Assembly (NCBI GenBank): GCA_949987705.1
Contig: OX465282.1
Span: 125,570,310 to 125,634,309, forward strand
Direction of reading: 5' to 3'
DNA: 64,000 bases
DNA from: Thereva unica
Lineage: Eukaryota > Arthropoda > Insecta > Diptera > Therevidae
The position numbers were made by a program, and so were the translations under genes. Under the pieces are notes generated by a model. That model ran no database searches and was not told the DNA's origin. It worked only from the letters and a program-made list of their open reading frames with translations. Every line of letters begins with the position of its first letter. The stretch's first letter is position 1. This document shows, piece by piece, positions 1 to 11,895 of this stretch.

Positions 1-1993
1 TTTCCGAACGCAGCCATATTCAGCTACACTTTTTTTCCTTGGCATGAAGCTATCCCGTACGAAGCTAGCTAGAGCTGTAGCTGTGTATACGGGACCTTGG
101 CCAATCGGAGACCACTCATTGAGAATGGGCATCATTCAACACACCATATCGTAGCTTCAAAAGGCCCGATTCCTTCAAGGACTGTTGCATCACTTAAGAA
201 GAAAAACTAAACAATTTTAACAATATCAGTAAATTAACCTTTTTATTCACTCGTTCTATTTGTTCCATAAACTGCTGACGTGCAAGACGTCTGCCATCAT
301 CCGGTGGTGAGCCGTGCTGCTGTATCCCAATAAGAGAAAATGTTATTAAAAAATTAAAAAACACCGCGATGGCGGATCAGGTGCTCTTACCTTCTTGCAC
401 ATTTTTCCAAACATCTCTGTTCTATGTATGCTACACCTAATTCACACACACACACCCACTATATAATCTCAAAACAATTTCTGTTTGATGATGATGGATC
501 TCGATTGTCCTTAGAGGGTGGTGCTTCGAAACTTTTACTCCTAAAACTATCACTATTAATTTATAAATTTTTATTTTTCATTAAACTGTAAATTTATTAA
601 ATTTTTGAACTAAGAATTTTTTTATTTAAATAACATTGAGATCTAAATTTTAAACTTTCATGTCAGTTCCTAATATATATTTTCAAGCATACTGCGTCAC
701 GTTGTAAATGAAACATTTGGCAAGGTTCAATTTTGTAAGATTATTTTGAAGACAGTATTTTAGACTATTGAAAATGTTTTTGAGTAACGAACAATTGTGT
801 TCAAGCTTTTCCAAAATCCAAAATCAGTTGTGCTCGTGTGTGGACAAAAATTTCATTATGATTGCAAACTGGTTGCGCTCGCGATTATTGTGAAACCAGT
901 TTGAAATTGGCCTTGCAAATCAGTCGTTGAAGATAGTTGCTTACTAAGCAATGCAGCAATAGCACAAAATCGTCTAAGTATATTTATGTGTGTATCCTGA
1001 CGTGATCACCCAGCAGGAAATTTGAAAGACCTCCCTAGAGAATAAATAAAGGAGCCTTCCCAAATAGGTTTCCAGTCATTGATTAGAGAGTTTATACCAT
1101 GACTGCGTTTATGTATCATTAGGTGTTGCGTTCGTTTTCTACTTTTTTACCATTTCGACCTCGTGAATACTCGTCCTCTGCTTTATTCGGATTGTGTCAT
1201 ACTGCATCTATCCGCAGCGCGAAGTGCAGTGAAAAAAGTATTATTTGCATCCTCCCAGAAATAATTGAAAGCTAAAAGGGAGATCCCCATTTCATATCAC
1301 TTCGGAACTCAAGTTAAGATCTTCAATTTCAATCCACAGCAAGCTTTACGGGAGTACTCCAACTTAAGTCTATTGGGGCTACTACAGGAATACTCTCTTT
1401 ATTTTTTTTTTGAGGTTAGAAGGAGCCCTCTCGTCCAATGACATGCTAATGTTAAAATCATGGCGAAGGGAGACATTTTGGAGGTATTAATACTTCTCCT
1501 AGGAGACATCCAATATTACTCGAGGAGGCCTCTTTTTCCTGTTGGGCAATTACTGAGTTTCTATACAGAGTTTATCCTGGGTTAACTCAAATTAAGCGCC
1601 CATATAAATACAGGTTGAGTAAAGTTTCGTTAAATCCATGAAAACTCCACAAAACCCGTCAAATTAAGCCGGGTTTTGCATATGCGTTTGTTTAAGTATC
1701 AAGTGTGGGCTCGGTATCTGTCACTTTCATCCAGAGCCGTCATGGAAACAGCATCGAGTTAACTTGAGGGACAAAGCTTTATATTTACTCAATGAAAACT
1801 CTACCTCTGTTCATGGAAATATATAAATACACATTAAAGACTAGACCTATGAAAGACTAGAGCCTCAGGAAAGGCGCTTTGGTGGAGCGGGGAACGAATA
1901 GGGAAGGCTATCACAGAAGAAATCAGGAATGCAAAGAGGGAAGAAGAAAGAAGGAAAGTTATGAAGGTGGAAAGTGGTAAAAGCGAAGGACTA
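1..1993. other. intergenic stretch, no firm gene
   Basis: I see no supported gene here. The one possible coding hint is on the minus strand: an open segment ending at 391, a GT...AG intron of 71 nt (320-390), and an open segment resuming at 319. No protein family is recognisable, so I do not call it a gene. A short CA run lies near 445-462. A segment near 1637-1700 resembles one near 47600-47660, suggesting an old dispersed repeat. Confidence 0.4.
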
Positions 1994-2075
1994 GGGGGCT
2001 GCCGGTACTCAAACCTGGGACCTCTGGGATAGTAGACAAACGTCTTACTCCTTAAGCTACCAAGCCCCCCCCCCC
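1994..2075 (-). repeat. tRNA-derived SINE head (tRNA-like sequence)
   Basis: Read on the minus strand, this is a tRNA-sized block with a 7-bp acceptor-like pairing (GGGGGCT with AGCCCCC). An A-box-like TAGCTTAAGGAG and a B-box-like GGTTTGAGTAC are spaced as in Pol III promoters. The 3' side runs on into non-tRNA sequence and a tail of unknown extent, which fits a tRNA-derived SINE better than a functional tRNA gene. The anticodon arm cannot be folded cleanly by eye. The 5' edge abuts an 11-bp C run (2065-2075). Confidence 0.5.
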
Positions 2076-2289
2076 AAGTTTGTAGAGCAAAAGTGACTGA
2101 ACTAGTCAGTCAAACGCCTTGGAGCAATCAAGAAGAACTAGTATTGCTATGTCACCCTGATCTAGCACTGAACGAAGATCTAAAGTTATTTTCAATATAG
2201 CAGTTCGGCAACTGCGGTTTTTAGCCTGATTGGAATTTAGAGTGGAAGTACGCTATTCTGACATGCACTCATGAGAACTTAAGAAGGGC

Positions 2290-3018
2290 CTGCCAAAATA
2301 AACGGATTTTTAACTTCTCTGATAGCTAAGCGGCAAGAGCGATAAGGTCCCGTAGGACCAAGTCGAAATTAGTTTGGGACTGCAAACGTGCTCTTGATAA
2401 GTTGGGTGTTCTCAATCAAGTTACTCTTTTCTGGGTCCCGGGTCACCGGGGCTTCAAAGGCTACGCAAATGCGAATGCCCTGGATAAACAGGTCTCTGAT
2501 ATTGTATTCATCGATCCAAATCCGGCTATTGGAGCACCGTCCACCTTGCTGAAAAGGGCCCTAACCGATCGGATTATAATGACGCCGAGGTCCATGCCTG
2601 GACTGGGGAACTCTAAGCGATTCCTTCCTGTGCCGTCCCCTAAGACGGCCAAGGATTTGTTAGGGCGCAGTAGGAATGATGTCAGGGCACTTGTTGGTTG
2701 GATTACCGTAAACTGTGCCCTAAATTTCCACTTATGGAGGATAGGAAGGGTAGAGGACCCCACATTGTAGGCTTTGCCTGGAAGACGATGAGTCTACTTT
2801 CCACGTTCTCTGTGAGTGCTCCGCAATAACGAGCAGCAGGGTTTATTTGTTCGACGAGTCTCTGCTCGAACGCTCAAGTCTAAGCGACAAGCCACTAGTC
2901 TGACTGCTGAACATGTTCAAGCGGTCATGGCCTACAAATATGACTTGTAGGGGTTGTAGTACAATAGGCGAAATGAATGGCCGCAGCACCTTTGCACCCA
3001 ATAACTAACACACAAAAA
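2290..3018 (+). pseudogene. LINE RNase H / C-terminal relic (I/R1-like)
   Basis: The translation is typical of the RNase H and zinc-finger tail of I/R1/LOA-type non-LTR retrotransposons. It has a KRALDKL-like lead-in, a strand carrying VPGHRG, the stretch RFLPVPSPKTAKDLLGRSRN, then a Cys-rich CRLCLEDDES segment after a frameshift near 2764. The Asp normally found in the GNExAD part of the RNase H motif reads as Asn, so the domain should be dead. The 3' end near 3001-3019 is A-rich, as expected of a LINE tail. No endonuclease or RT lies upstream, so this is a strongly 5'-truncated copy. Confidence 0.7.
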
Positions 3019-3782
3019 AAATTGTGCGGCAGTTTGCTTTCAAACAATTCCATAAAGTCAGCAAAGATCTCCGAACTAGACCCACCATCACTTCTGTAAG
3101 GGGCCGTCCATAAATTACATAAGGCGTTTAGGGGGGGGGGGGGGGTTTAGCAGAATCTCACGCGGGGGAGAAGGGGGGTCTCGGAAAATATCACGTAATT
3201 TTTTTTTTCTCAAGAAACACTGTTTCTCCACTAAAGATCCCCATTCACTTACAGGCTGCCGACAGGCCAGGTCGGCAGACACGGCCCAGTGAAGGCCACA
3301 CAATACTCGGTCTAACTGAGGAATGAGGACTACAGATATCCGCCTGACGTGTTGACCTTAAGGCGGCTCCAGGCTCCGTGAACGTTCGCGCGAATACGAG
3401 TGAGTTTTAGTGTGGTTTCCACGCCTTTCTTTCAGGTCCGACTAAATAGGGTGTGAGATGCAGACCCCATCCGGTTGGCGACTGCTGACTCCTTCCGGTT
3501 GGCGGCCGGAGGGGTGTGTGGTGATACTTGGCTTCAAGATGAAAACTAAATCCTACACAAAAAATTTTATGCGAACTCCAGAAAGTAACATAGTAGCCCC
3601 TCGATTGTTTAGCCGCCACCGACCAGCCAAACGCGCTGAAGTCGATGAATGCCGCGGCGTTGATCTAAGTAACACCGACCCGCGAAAGGCCATTAGAATA
3701 TAGAACTACAGGAAGGGCCCTCGCCGAATTTTAGCGTAATGAAATTCTCGTGATTATGAGTGCTGACGTTTTCCCTGGGGCT
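3019..3782. other. spacer with G15 tract and MITE-end-like sequence
   Basis: No gene is seen. A G15 homopolymer (3131-3145) follows the sequence GGGGCCGTCCATAAATTAC, which looks like one terminus of a dispersed insect DNA element. No matching inverted end was found nearby. The short ORFs here are low-complexity and not credible. Confidence 0.35.
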
Positions 3783-3840
3783 AAGATCTCTATGTATATT
3801 GGTATTTATCCTCAACAACACCAACTAATTGTGGCTTGTA
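3783..3840 (-). pseudogene. 58-bp scrap of a latrotoxin-like gene
   Basis: This interval matches positions 25624-25695 of the latrotoxin-like gene in the same orientation. The first 16 bases are identical, there is then a 17-bp deletion, and about 38 bases follow with a single mismatch. Outside the interval the similarity stops on both sides. It therefore derives from the same gene family (the segment just before the ankyrin repeats) and implies at least one further copy or an ancestral duplication. It is too short to encode anything. Confidence 0.75.
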
Positions 3841-4585
3841 AGTAGGTTATAGGACGATTGGGTCTGAGAAAATTTTGCCCACCGTAGGAACTAAATCACG
3901 GCCATTGACCTTGAGACTAGGTCACTTGGAATTGCGTCTATGAGTCCGGAACTGGGTCAAGGTCAATGGATCGCTCCGTAGAGAGCGCGCCTGCGTCCCC
4001 CATGGAACGGGTTAATATGTGGGCAGCAAGGAGTGGGGTAGTTGGGCGAACCATGGTCAATAACTTGTAAACAATGTGCGTAGAACTTGTACAGTTGTGG
4101 AAGGTAGTAAATTAAAGCATACGCCTGCTGTACGAAAATAAAAAAACCCAAATCACACCGTGGGAACTAAATCACGGCCATTGACCTTGAGACTGGTAGC
4201 TGCCTCCAAATCGTAGGCCAGTAATCTGAGAACAAAAGCCCCGTTTAAGAAATCCGCCTAAAAACAATGCATTGTTTGCCGATGAATAATTTCGACAGTA
4301 ATTTGTGGACAAAAGACACTCCATGTGGAGTACGTCCGCATGCGGTAATCCTTTAGATTACGTCAGAGAGTGAAATGTATGGTTGTCGAAGGGACAAAAT
4401 AAAAACATGATTCATGCTAACCCGTTCGTACGCCCGCCCCGATTGCAGCCTGAGTGAAGGTGGTTCCTTAGACGCTGAAATTAAAAAAAAAACCGAACCA
4501 CAGCCAAGAATATTATCGAGAAAAAAAAAGAAGACGATTTACCCATTTAAAAATCATTTTATTTATTTAACAGTTATACATATAA
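3841..4585. other. spacer with a 39-bp direct repeat
   Basis: Positions 3880-3918 and 4156-4194 are a 39-bp direct repeat with one mismatch, 276 bp apart. Part of it recurs inverted near 3954-3970. No coding sequence is supported in this stretch. The direct repeat could mark an old insertion or a tandem duplication remnant. Confidence 0.5.
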
Positions 4586-4908
4586 TTATTTATCAATAAA
4601 TTTTAAATTTAAAAATCCCCCACGTGTGTCATCCTTCCCCTCAAACACCATGTAGCAGGCTTTTTTCTGGTTGAGGTTATCAACCTGAAGCTGGTTATTA
4701 GTTTTCTCCGAAAAACGTGGAGGAAGAACAACAAAGCGTCCATCATCGAAGTGGGCCGTTAATTTTACACCAAACCTGGTGTTCATCAGTTTAAACAACC
4801 GTATATGACTTGTTTGTCTCCAAGTGACTTGTTTATCTCCAGATCAGTGATCGGAATTAAATCATTAGGTCCTTTATTAGAGATGTCCTTTAATGTCTCA
4901 AATGCATT
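4586..4908 (-). pseudogene. unrecognised protein exon with one frameshift
   Basis: On the minus strand a good acceptor (pyrimidine-rich, then CAG at 4909-4910) opens into a segment beginning NAFETLKDISNKGP. It shifts frame near 4795 and then continues as a 70-residue open frame rich in aromatic and charged residues, ending at 4586. The composition looks like a real small protein rather than chance. I recall similar small proteins in repetitive insect loci but cannot name the family. The frameshift may be genuine decay or an unseen tiny intron. Confidence 0.35.
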
Positions 4909-5000
4909 CTGAAGAATAAAAATAAAATGCATTACAATAGGAAAAAAGAACTTTAATAGCTGATGATTGATTTTGAGAATAAATGAAAATACAGAATAGT

Positions 5001-5651
5001 TTACAGGGGAAAATGCCGCTTGTTTACAGCTGGCTAAAAAGCCGCTTGCTGTCGTTCTGACTCATTTTTTCCTCATCATCGCACCAAAAGCTTACGAAAA
5101 AAAAGAAACCAACTAATTTCATTTTTAAGTCACAATCGGAAATATTGTTTCTTTTTCAACCGTATCTGGTCATAGAAAAAAATTTTTTCCTTGGGGATTG
5201 TAGCTAAGCAAGCCACTTTTTGAGCTCCGCTAATTCCTGACAGTGACGAGCTGTTACGCCAGCCCGTTTAACACCTATTCCTTTCGATGTCCGCTTTATG
5301 GTGTTTTTTTACAAAGTCAGAAACGAACCGAGGAGTAGGTCCAAGTTTTGACTGCTGTTGACACCGAGTTTGGTATTCCTCCACTGAAATCTGCTTCGGT
5401 TGTTCCTCCAGGAAAATTGGCTTAGATGCAGTTGAAGCTAGATGCAGCTTCCCTTGTCCTCTCTGCTTCTCGTCCCCAAAAAAGGACTGCTGATGCCGTC
5501 TCAGGTACGCTTCGGCTGTTGGCTGCTTTGAGTCGTCGTCAGGTGTTGGCAAAGGTGATGGCGTCCACTAGAAGAAAAAAACAAGTTAATCTGGAACGGT
5601 ATACAGGCAAAAATGCCGCTTGTTAACAGTAGGCTAAAAAGCCACTTACTG
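5001..5651 (+). repeat. 51-bp direct repeat pair (5001-5051, 5601-5651)
   Basis: The two copies differ at about eight of 51 positions and share the core AAAATGCCGCTTGTT and GGCTAAAAAGCC. One lies about 90 bp upstream of the exon ending at 4908 and the other about 35 bp upstream of the exon ending at 5568 (minus strand), so an exon-plus-intron duplication is possible. Confidence 0.55.
5268..5568 (-). CDS. unrecognised exon of about 100 residues
   Basis: A strong acceptor (TTTTTTTCTTCTAG) at about 5569-5570 opens an uninterrupted frame of 99 codons to the stop at 5268. The peptide is rich in Gln, Lys and Pro with no recognisable domain and no signal or membrane segment. It lies 360 bp upstream (minus strand) of the exon at 4586-4908. 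Each of the two exons is preceded by a copy of the same 51-bp repeat, so they may share an origin. No start codon is evident inside, so it would need an upstream exon. Confidence 0.3.
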
Positions 5652-6150
5652 CCACTGCGATTCTGATTTTCCTGACTAGTGAGCGTCTATGTAAGTATAT
5701 AAAAGATTTTAATTGTTGTTGTTGTTTTCCGTAGAAGTATTCCATCGCATTATTTTTTATTTTTTCTTTTTTATTAAGCATATTTATTATAACTATATTG
5801 TAATACAGGCTACGCTTAAACCTATTTTCCCTATGTACCTTAAAAAGAAACTTACTGGCCCTCTGCGGGCACTCTAGGTTAGACTCTATCTACTTAAACT
5901 ATTTGGAATTGCCTTTCGGCCTCTTTATTCGCTTCAAACGATACATAAATGCTTAACTATATGCTACATGCTAAGAAAATATTGTAAGATAAAAAAAAAA
6001 CTTAGCTAACTTAACCTATTTTATAAAACTTAACCTAGTGTAAAAAGACTTACAACCTACCTACCCTAACCTACAGCTAACTTAAAACTATATAGGGATC
6101 GTGATCCTACTTAAACTAATCTATTACTCATTCGCACCGAAACACGCTTG

Positions 6151-9100
6151 TTAACCTGCCTCTTCCAACCACCAGTACCTCCTACTGGCCCTGGAGGCTT
6201 CCTCTTTATCTATAGGGCCTACACCTGTACTGAATCGCAGGAGTTGTGCATTAAGTCCATCGACTCTTTCGTGCAAGACACGTTTATCTCGCGCGCGACG
6301 ATACACGTGGTAAATTAAAGGAACTCCCTCCCTATCCTGTATCAGCCCTAACGCATCTAGCCATGGGAATGCTTCGAGCGGTATTTGTCCTGTCCGTCTT
6401 GTCGTGTCATAAAAGTGTGGTCTGGGATAGTAAGCTCCGAAGATGAGAGGATTGTTGCTTTCCGTCGCTCTTACAACGTGATTTCTGGTTAATCTGATTA
6501 TGAAATTGTCCACCCTCATGGTTTTTGCTTTTCCGTATAGGATTTTGTTAGAATAGAATTTTTTGTAGTTCGATTCGGGAGTTCGATACATGCTCAAGCA
6601 CGCTCTCAGGCATTGTCTTTCAAACATCCTCATCTTTTCCATATATGATGGGGTTATATTCCACCATACGGGGCAGCCGTAAGTAAGAACCGGTCTGACC
6701 AAGCTCTTATAGCAATTCACCTTAACCCTTGAGTTAAGGTGCTTGCTGTAAAAGAGCTTCTTCGTCATATGGAAGGCCTTCTGGGCTTTGACTATAGCAG
6801 TACGTATATGACTCTCGTAATACATGTACTGATCCAGCCAAATCCCCAAGTACCTAACCTCGGTTTTCCTCTCCAGCGTCTGTCCCGCATGGCTTCGAAC
6901 ATGGAACGTCTTCCAGTTCCTTCTAACATCGCGTGGAGCTTTGTTAAGAGGAGTTCTGAAAAGGATCGTTTCGCACTTTCCATGATTGATTTTCAATTTC
7001 CAATCATTAGCATAATGCTCGATTTTCTCGAAATCACGTTGTATAAGCGTCTGGATAACGTCAATCTTCGAGCCTGTTCGGTATATAACTAGGTCGTCTG
7101 CGAACGCTAAAGCGCTTTCAAGAGATCCTATTAAATCACTTGTGTATATATTGAAAAGGAGTGGCGAATTTACTGCTCCCTGCTGCAGCCCGTTTTTAAT
7201 GTCAAAGATTTTTGAGGTGCAGTTCCCACTTTTAACAAGAAACTTCCTGCATGTTATCATGTCGTAGATAATTCGAAGTAGGGGACCATTCATCCCGTTC
7301 ATTGTTAGCTTCAGGAGAAGTCCCTCAACCCATATAGAGTCGAAGGCCTTCTCGAAGTCAACCAGACATGCTCCGGTACACTGTCTTTTGGCAAAATTCC
7401 ACTGTATGTCAGACACCAGTTTTGCGCAAGCATGGATAGTGCCATGTTCCGCTCGGAATCCAAACTGATTGTCCGGAATAATGTTATTGTCCTCAACCCA
7501 ACTTGTCAGCGAGCGGTTGATTACCACCTCGAACACTTTGCTGATGTTTGGTAGCAAGCTTATTGGCCGAAGATTGCCAGGATTTGATCAGTCTTTTTTA
7601 TCCTTGGGTATAGGATATATCACGGCCATTTTCCAGTAATCCGGAAAATAGGCATTATTCAAAGCATTATTAAACAACGTGGTGTAAATGTCGACTGCAC
7701 ACTGAGGTAAGTGCTTTAGAACCACATTGGGGATACCATCGATCCCTGCCGATTTCTTATTCTTTAGCATGTGGAAAATTCGCAAAAGATTATCCTTCTT
7801 CACAAAAATCGCGTTTTCGGAGGCCTCTGGGATGTTGTCCGCTGGGCAATCCTCACTGAATTCGACTAAATGTCGATTCTCAGATCTCCAAACTCTGTTT
7901 TCGCTTTGAAGGTCAATGTAGTTTAGCCGCGCCCGATTTTCCAGGTCGCGATTCGGCTGGACAGGAGGGTTCGTTGTGTAGACCTTTTGCCAGAAGGCTC
8001 CCACCAAATCAACTCTGTCCTGCTCATCTTCCACATGATAACAGTCGTCATCGTCTCGGTAATGCGTATCTGGATCTAAGCCCGCCTTTCTTAACAGTCC
8101 TTCACTGTCTTGGTTGTTCGGTAGTCTGAGCTTCTCTAGTCTGTTATGCGTCCTTTTTCGGAAGATTTTGTTTATCTGTGGGAATGTGCCCGGACCACTG
8201 GGTTTTATGGACCGGATCTTATTGCTCCAGTACAGATTTATAGACTTAGAGTAATTTTCCTCGATTAGATGCTGAAGGTTTCGAATCAACGACTTCAATG
8301 TTGTGATTTCTGGATTCCGGTGATTTTGGAATTGGCGATGTAATGTTTTGAGTCTCGATAGCAATAGGGTTTTTTGTCTTTGTAATCTGTAGATTGTAGA
8401 ATTCCTGTAGCAGTACGTGCAGTCGCGTTTTTTTGTCTTAGGGATGGCTCGATTCATCGTTTGCACTATGACTCGATCCATCTCCTTCAAGTAATGGTCG
8501 ATTTCGTCTCTAGTCAAATTTTGGTCTGTCGGCGGTGTTAGTCCTTCTGTTTGTATAGTGCGGGCCATTGCCCTGCAAAATCGCGGCCAGTTCGCCTTAT
8601 GATAAATATAGGGCTGTACTTCAGCATACTGCTCCAGTTCGATAGACTCACGTGGCATCTGCACCGTGAGGGTCAGTCCGTGGTGGTCGCTGTCGTAAGG
8701 TATAGTCCGTAGGCAGTTTACATCTTCGTCACTTATTCGTCCGCTATCCAGACGTGAGTCGAGCAAGCATATATCCAGATACGATCCACCCCTGGGATAC
8801 GAAGGCATGTTCGTAGCAAGAAGTGTGACTTTCTGCTGGATTCTATTACACTCCCACCATCTTTGCAGGTGGTTACCTCTGGTGTTAGGCATTTGATTTC
8901 CCCAAGCTCTATGTTTGGCATTTAGATCTCCGGCCAATAAGTAATAATTTTCTTCTGAACCCAGCCCAAGTGTTTGAAAAAGTTGTTCCAGCTCGCTGAC
9001 AAAACTGTCGACCTGTGGAGCTGCGGGTGCGTAAGCCGCAATTATGTAGGTACATCTTACGTCCGCTTTGGAGTGGGATATACACGACGCAGGCTTCCAG

Positions 9101-9391
9101 CACTCGAAACTGTTCGATCTCCCTGCTTTGCCGTACCCGAAACTTAATTCCATTTTTAATAAAGATAGCCGTTCCGCCATCCCGAGTAGCACCAGGGCGA
9201 TCTCGCCTGATAACTACATAATTCTTATACTCCAGTCTGTGTCTCTCAGACAGCTTAGTTTCGCTGACTAACAGGACATCAGGAGCTTCTTGCTGCAACA
9301 ACGAGAGTATGTTCGCCCTCCTCTCAATTCTAATAATGGAATTGGCGTTTATGGCCACGATCTTAATTGCGTTCTGTCCCAGAGTTGCCAT
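6151..9391 (-). pseudogene. LINE ORF2: APE endonuclease + reverse transcriptase, two lesions
   Basis: ORF2 starts at the ATG at 9391, eight bases past the ORF1 stop. The endonuclease part opens with KIVAINANS and contains the SETKL and AGDLNAKHRAWGN motifs. The RT contains LVDFEKAFDSIW, GLQQGAVNSPLLFNIY and the catalytic FADDLVIY. Two lesions are visible: a frameshift around 9060-9075 within the endonuclease, and a single in-frame TGA at 7588-7590 just before the LRPISLLPN RT block. Otherwise about 1080 codons are open, so inactivation looks fairly recent. By ORF1 zinc knuckles and layout it belongs near the Jockey clade; the exact clade needs a tree. Confidence 0.85.
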
Positions 9392-9398
9392 TGCACGC

Positions 9399-10174
9399 TT
9401 ACGGCCCGTTTTCGGGGAAGAGCATGGAGTAAACAAGGTTCAACCTGGCACCTTGCTCATTCACTTGCCGTCTTATGTCGGCTAATTGTCCCTGAATAGA
9501 TAGCAGGATCGTCATAACCTTATCGCTGCCGGCGGAAGGGGCTTGATCTACTTCCGGGGCTTGTTGCGCTGTTGTTTCTGCGTGCCTTGCCATTTGAGCA
9601 AATGTTAAGTTTGGCCTCACAATGTTTTTGAACATAGCAGCTTTCTGCATTTTTTGTTTTTCTATCATGCTCTTCCTCGCCTGTATTCTCTTCTTCAGTT
9701 CTGCGTATTTTGGACATCCCCGATAATTAGCAGGGTGACCGTTTGAACGGCAGAGTACGCAGTATAGCATGTTTTTGTCATCTACGCGGTCTTTGCCGAG
9801 AGGGCATTCCCCTGGCTTGTGGTCCTTATCGCACTTGATACACCTAAATGCCATGTGACAGTTAGGTGCAGCATGCCCGAACCTTTGGCACCTCATGCAC
9901 TGGAGGATACCTTCTTTTTTATTTAATTTTTCCCAACGAACTACGAGGTGACCTACATCTCTTATTAATTTAAGATTGTCTAGTCGACTCTCCGGGGAAA
10001 GCTGGACGAGGAAGTAAGGGAGTATCTTTTTTGTAGTGCGCGAGTGCGGTGTTACAAAAGGCTTCACCGCCAAAAATTTTAAATCTTTGATATTTTTTTC
10101 GCGTAGCAGCGAGTCCATTTCAGGATCCAGGCCCTTTAGAAGAACGGTTATTTTCCTCTCCGATTTCGCAGTAA
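9399..10174 (-). pseudogene. LINE ORF1, 3' part (zinc-knuckle Gag-like)
   Basis: This is the C-terminal part of the nucleic-acid-binding ORF1 protein. It carries three CCHC-type knuckles: CMRCQRFGHAAPNC, CIKCDKDHKPGEC and CVLCRSNGHPANYRGC, the last with the HPANYRGCP signature of Jockey-like ORF1. A Lys/Arg/Gln-rich tail follows. The frame continues from the block at 13963-14568 once the inserted element and one TAA are discounted, so the insertion is the only visible break in ORF1. ORF1 ends at 9399, just before the ORF2 ATG. Confidence 0.85.
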
Positions 10175-10652
10175 AGGGGAGTTTACATCCCAGCCTCAAA
10201 GTGGAAGCGCAAATCTGAACTCTTTTATCGCATAGAAGATAGTATGGCTCTGTCTCTGTTTCACCAAAGTGGCAACAGCAAACGGCAGCCTCAAAGTAGA
10301 GTTCTATTCTACTTTACGAATGCGAATGTCGGAAAAAACCTTTTAGTTTCGTTAAATTTAAGTATTCTAGTGCCTACTAGATGTCACTTTCGCGGTTTCT
10401 TCTGGTTTTGTTAGAAGTTTTTACATATTTACCTTGTTTTCTACAGCTTGAAAAATCAAAAACGAAATGTAATAATGTTTGAAACCAATAAAAAGGCTTT
10501 GCAGCTAATTAAATTGTTTTCTCTGCGATAGTGTTAAAAAATTTCCATTTGACAGTTGTAAAAAGTTTCGAGCTTTCGACGAAACTTTGCGCTTCCATTT
10601 TGTACAAGGCCACTTTGTTCTTCCAATTTGAGTCTGGGATGTAAACTCCCCT
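10175..10652 (+). repeat. MITE arm, left copy (478 bp)
   Basis: It begins AGGGGAGTTTACATCCCAG and ends in the inverse, with TAA on both sides (10172-10174 and 10653-10655). On its own it would be classed as a Harbinger-type MITE. Its inner third resembles the solo MITE at 51224-51428. Confidence 0.75.
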
Positions 10653-11005
10653 TAATACTCTCGACATACGGGCGTTGTTACAACGAGAAATCGTTGTTAA
10701 CACAGAAATTTGCTTTGTAACAAAGAAACGTAACAAAGCATTTTTTGCTTTGTTAACAACGATAACTCAAAAAGCTCTGAGAAAGAGCCACCTACCGGTT
10801 GCTAGATTATTTAAAAAAAAATCCATTTTGCTGTGCTTATGTCCACTGTACTCAAAAACTGCTAGTACAGAAACCGAAGTAGGCATTGAATAAAACTTGC
10901 TAAAATAACGAACATAGAACAAGAAAGCGGTTTTTAAGATTATAATTGTGAGTTTAATTGTTTAAATTCAAATAATTAACGTAATAAATTGCGATTTTCA
11001 GGGAA

Positions 11006-11836
11006 ATGAAAATAGAGAATAAATCTCGATTTAAATGGACTGCGGAGTGTATAGCCTATTTATTAGAAGTTTGGCTTAAATATTCCGAACAATTACGGGG
11101 GACGCGGAAAAACACTCATGTCTATAGTGACATGAATTCAGAGATGAAGAAAAGAGGAGTTGTTGTTACCTCGAAAGAAATAAGGGACAAAGTAAACAAT
11201 ATGGCTAGAAAATACAGGTGACATTGTAACTCTAATTGAGGAATAATTTTTAAATGTGAACGTTATCTTTGATGTTCCAGAGACGAACAAAAAAAACTTG
11301 GGACGGGTTCATCACCTTCACAGTGGGAATATTATGAACCAGTAAATAAAATAATTGGGGGATATCCCTGCAACAGTTTAGAAGATTTGGAGGGAACTGA
11401 TGTATGGATTGAAATAGAAAAATTTAGTACTGTTTTGAATATTTATATTTTATATCATATTTAGGCATTTGATTTATCTTCTCCGCCATTAGGGAGAAGC
11501 CCAAGTTTTGATAGCGCACACTTTTTGGATGAGTTTCAGTCTCCAGAGCCAGTAGAATTTGTTGATTCCTCATCAGCAGAAAGAGCACCTCCTTTAAGTA
11601 CATCCACATCCGCAGCAACCAGAGAAAAATCACTTCCATCGAGAAAAAGAAGACAAGATAAATTATCATTTCAATCCGAAGTGCTACAACAGATGAAAAT
11701 CAGCAATGCCATGTTAGAAAAAGAACTCTCTGCTCACAGAAAACTTACGGAAGAGATCGCTAAAAAAGATGAAGATTTTCAAAGAGAAGCAATAAAATTT
11801 CAAAACCAATTTTTGGAAATTTTGAAAAAAAAATAA
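11006..11836 (+). CDS. Harbinger-associated Myb/SANT-like DNA-binding protein, 3 exons
   Basis: The exons 11006-11217, 11281-11401 and 11465-11836 join in frame through GT...AG introns of 63 nt each, giving 234 codons plus stop. The N-terminal 90 residues are a Myb/SANT-like trihelix domain: a conserved Trp in FKWTAE, then EVWLKYSEQLRG and KEIRDKVNNMARKYR. A Ser/Pro/Glu-rich middle follows, then a Lys/Glu/Gln coiled coil (about residues 180-234) that could mediate dimerisation. In PIF/Harbinger elements this second protein binds the element ends and helps import the transposase into the nucleus. It converges with the transposase gene. I see no lesion. Confidence 0.85.
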
Positions 11837-11895
11837 TATATTATATTTTGTTTTTATAAAACATTATTTTAAATTATATCTGCTTATAAGCTTTC

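Noticed and set aside
9015..9499. Plus-strand frames opposite LINE ORF2
   Set aside because: Shadows of the endonuclease coding sequence.
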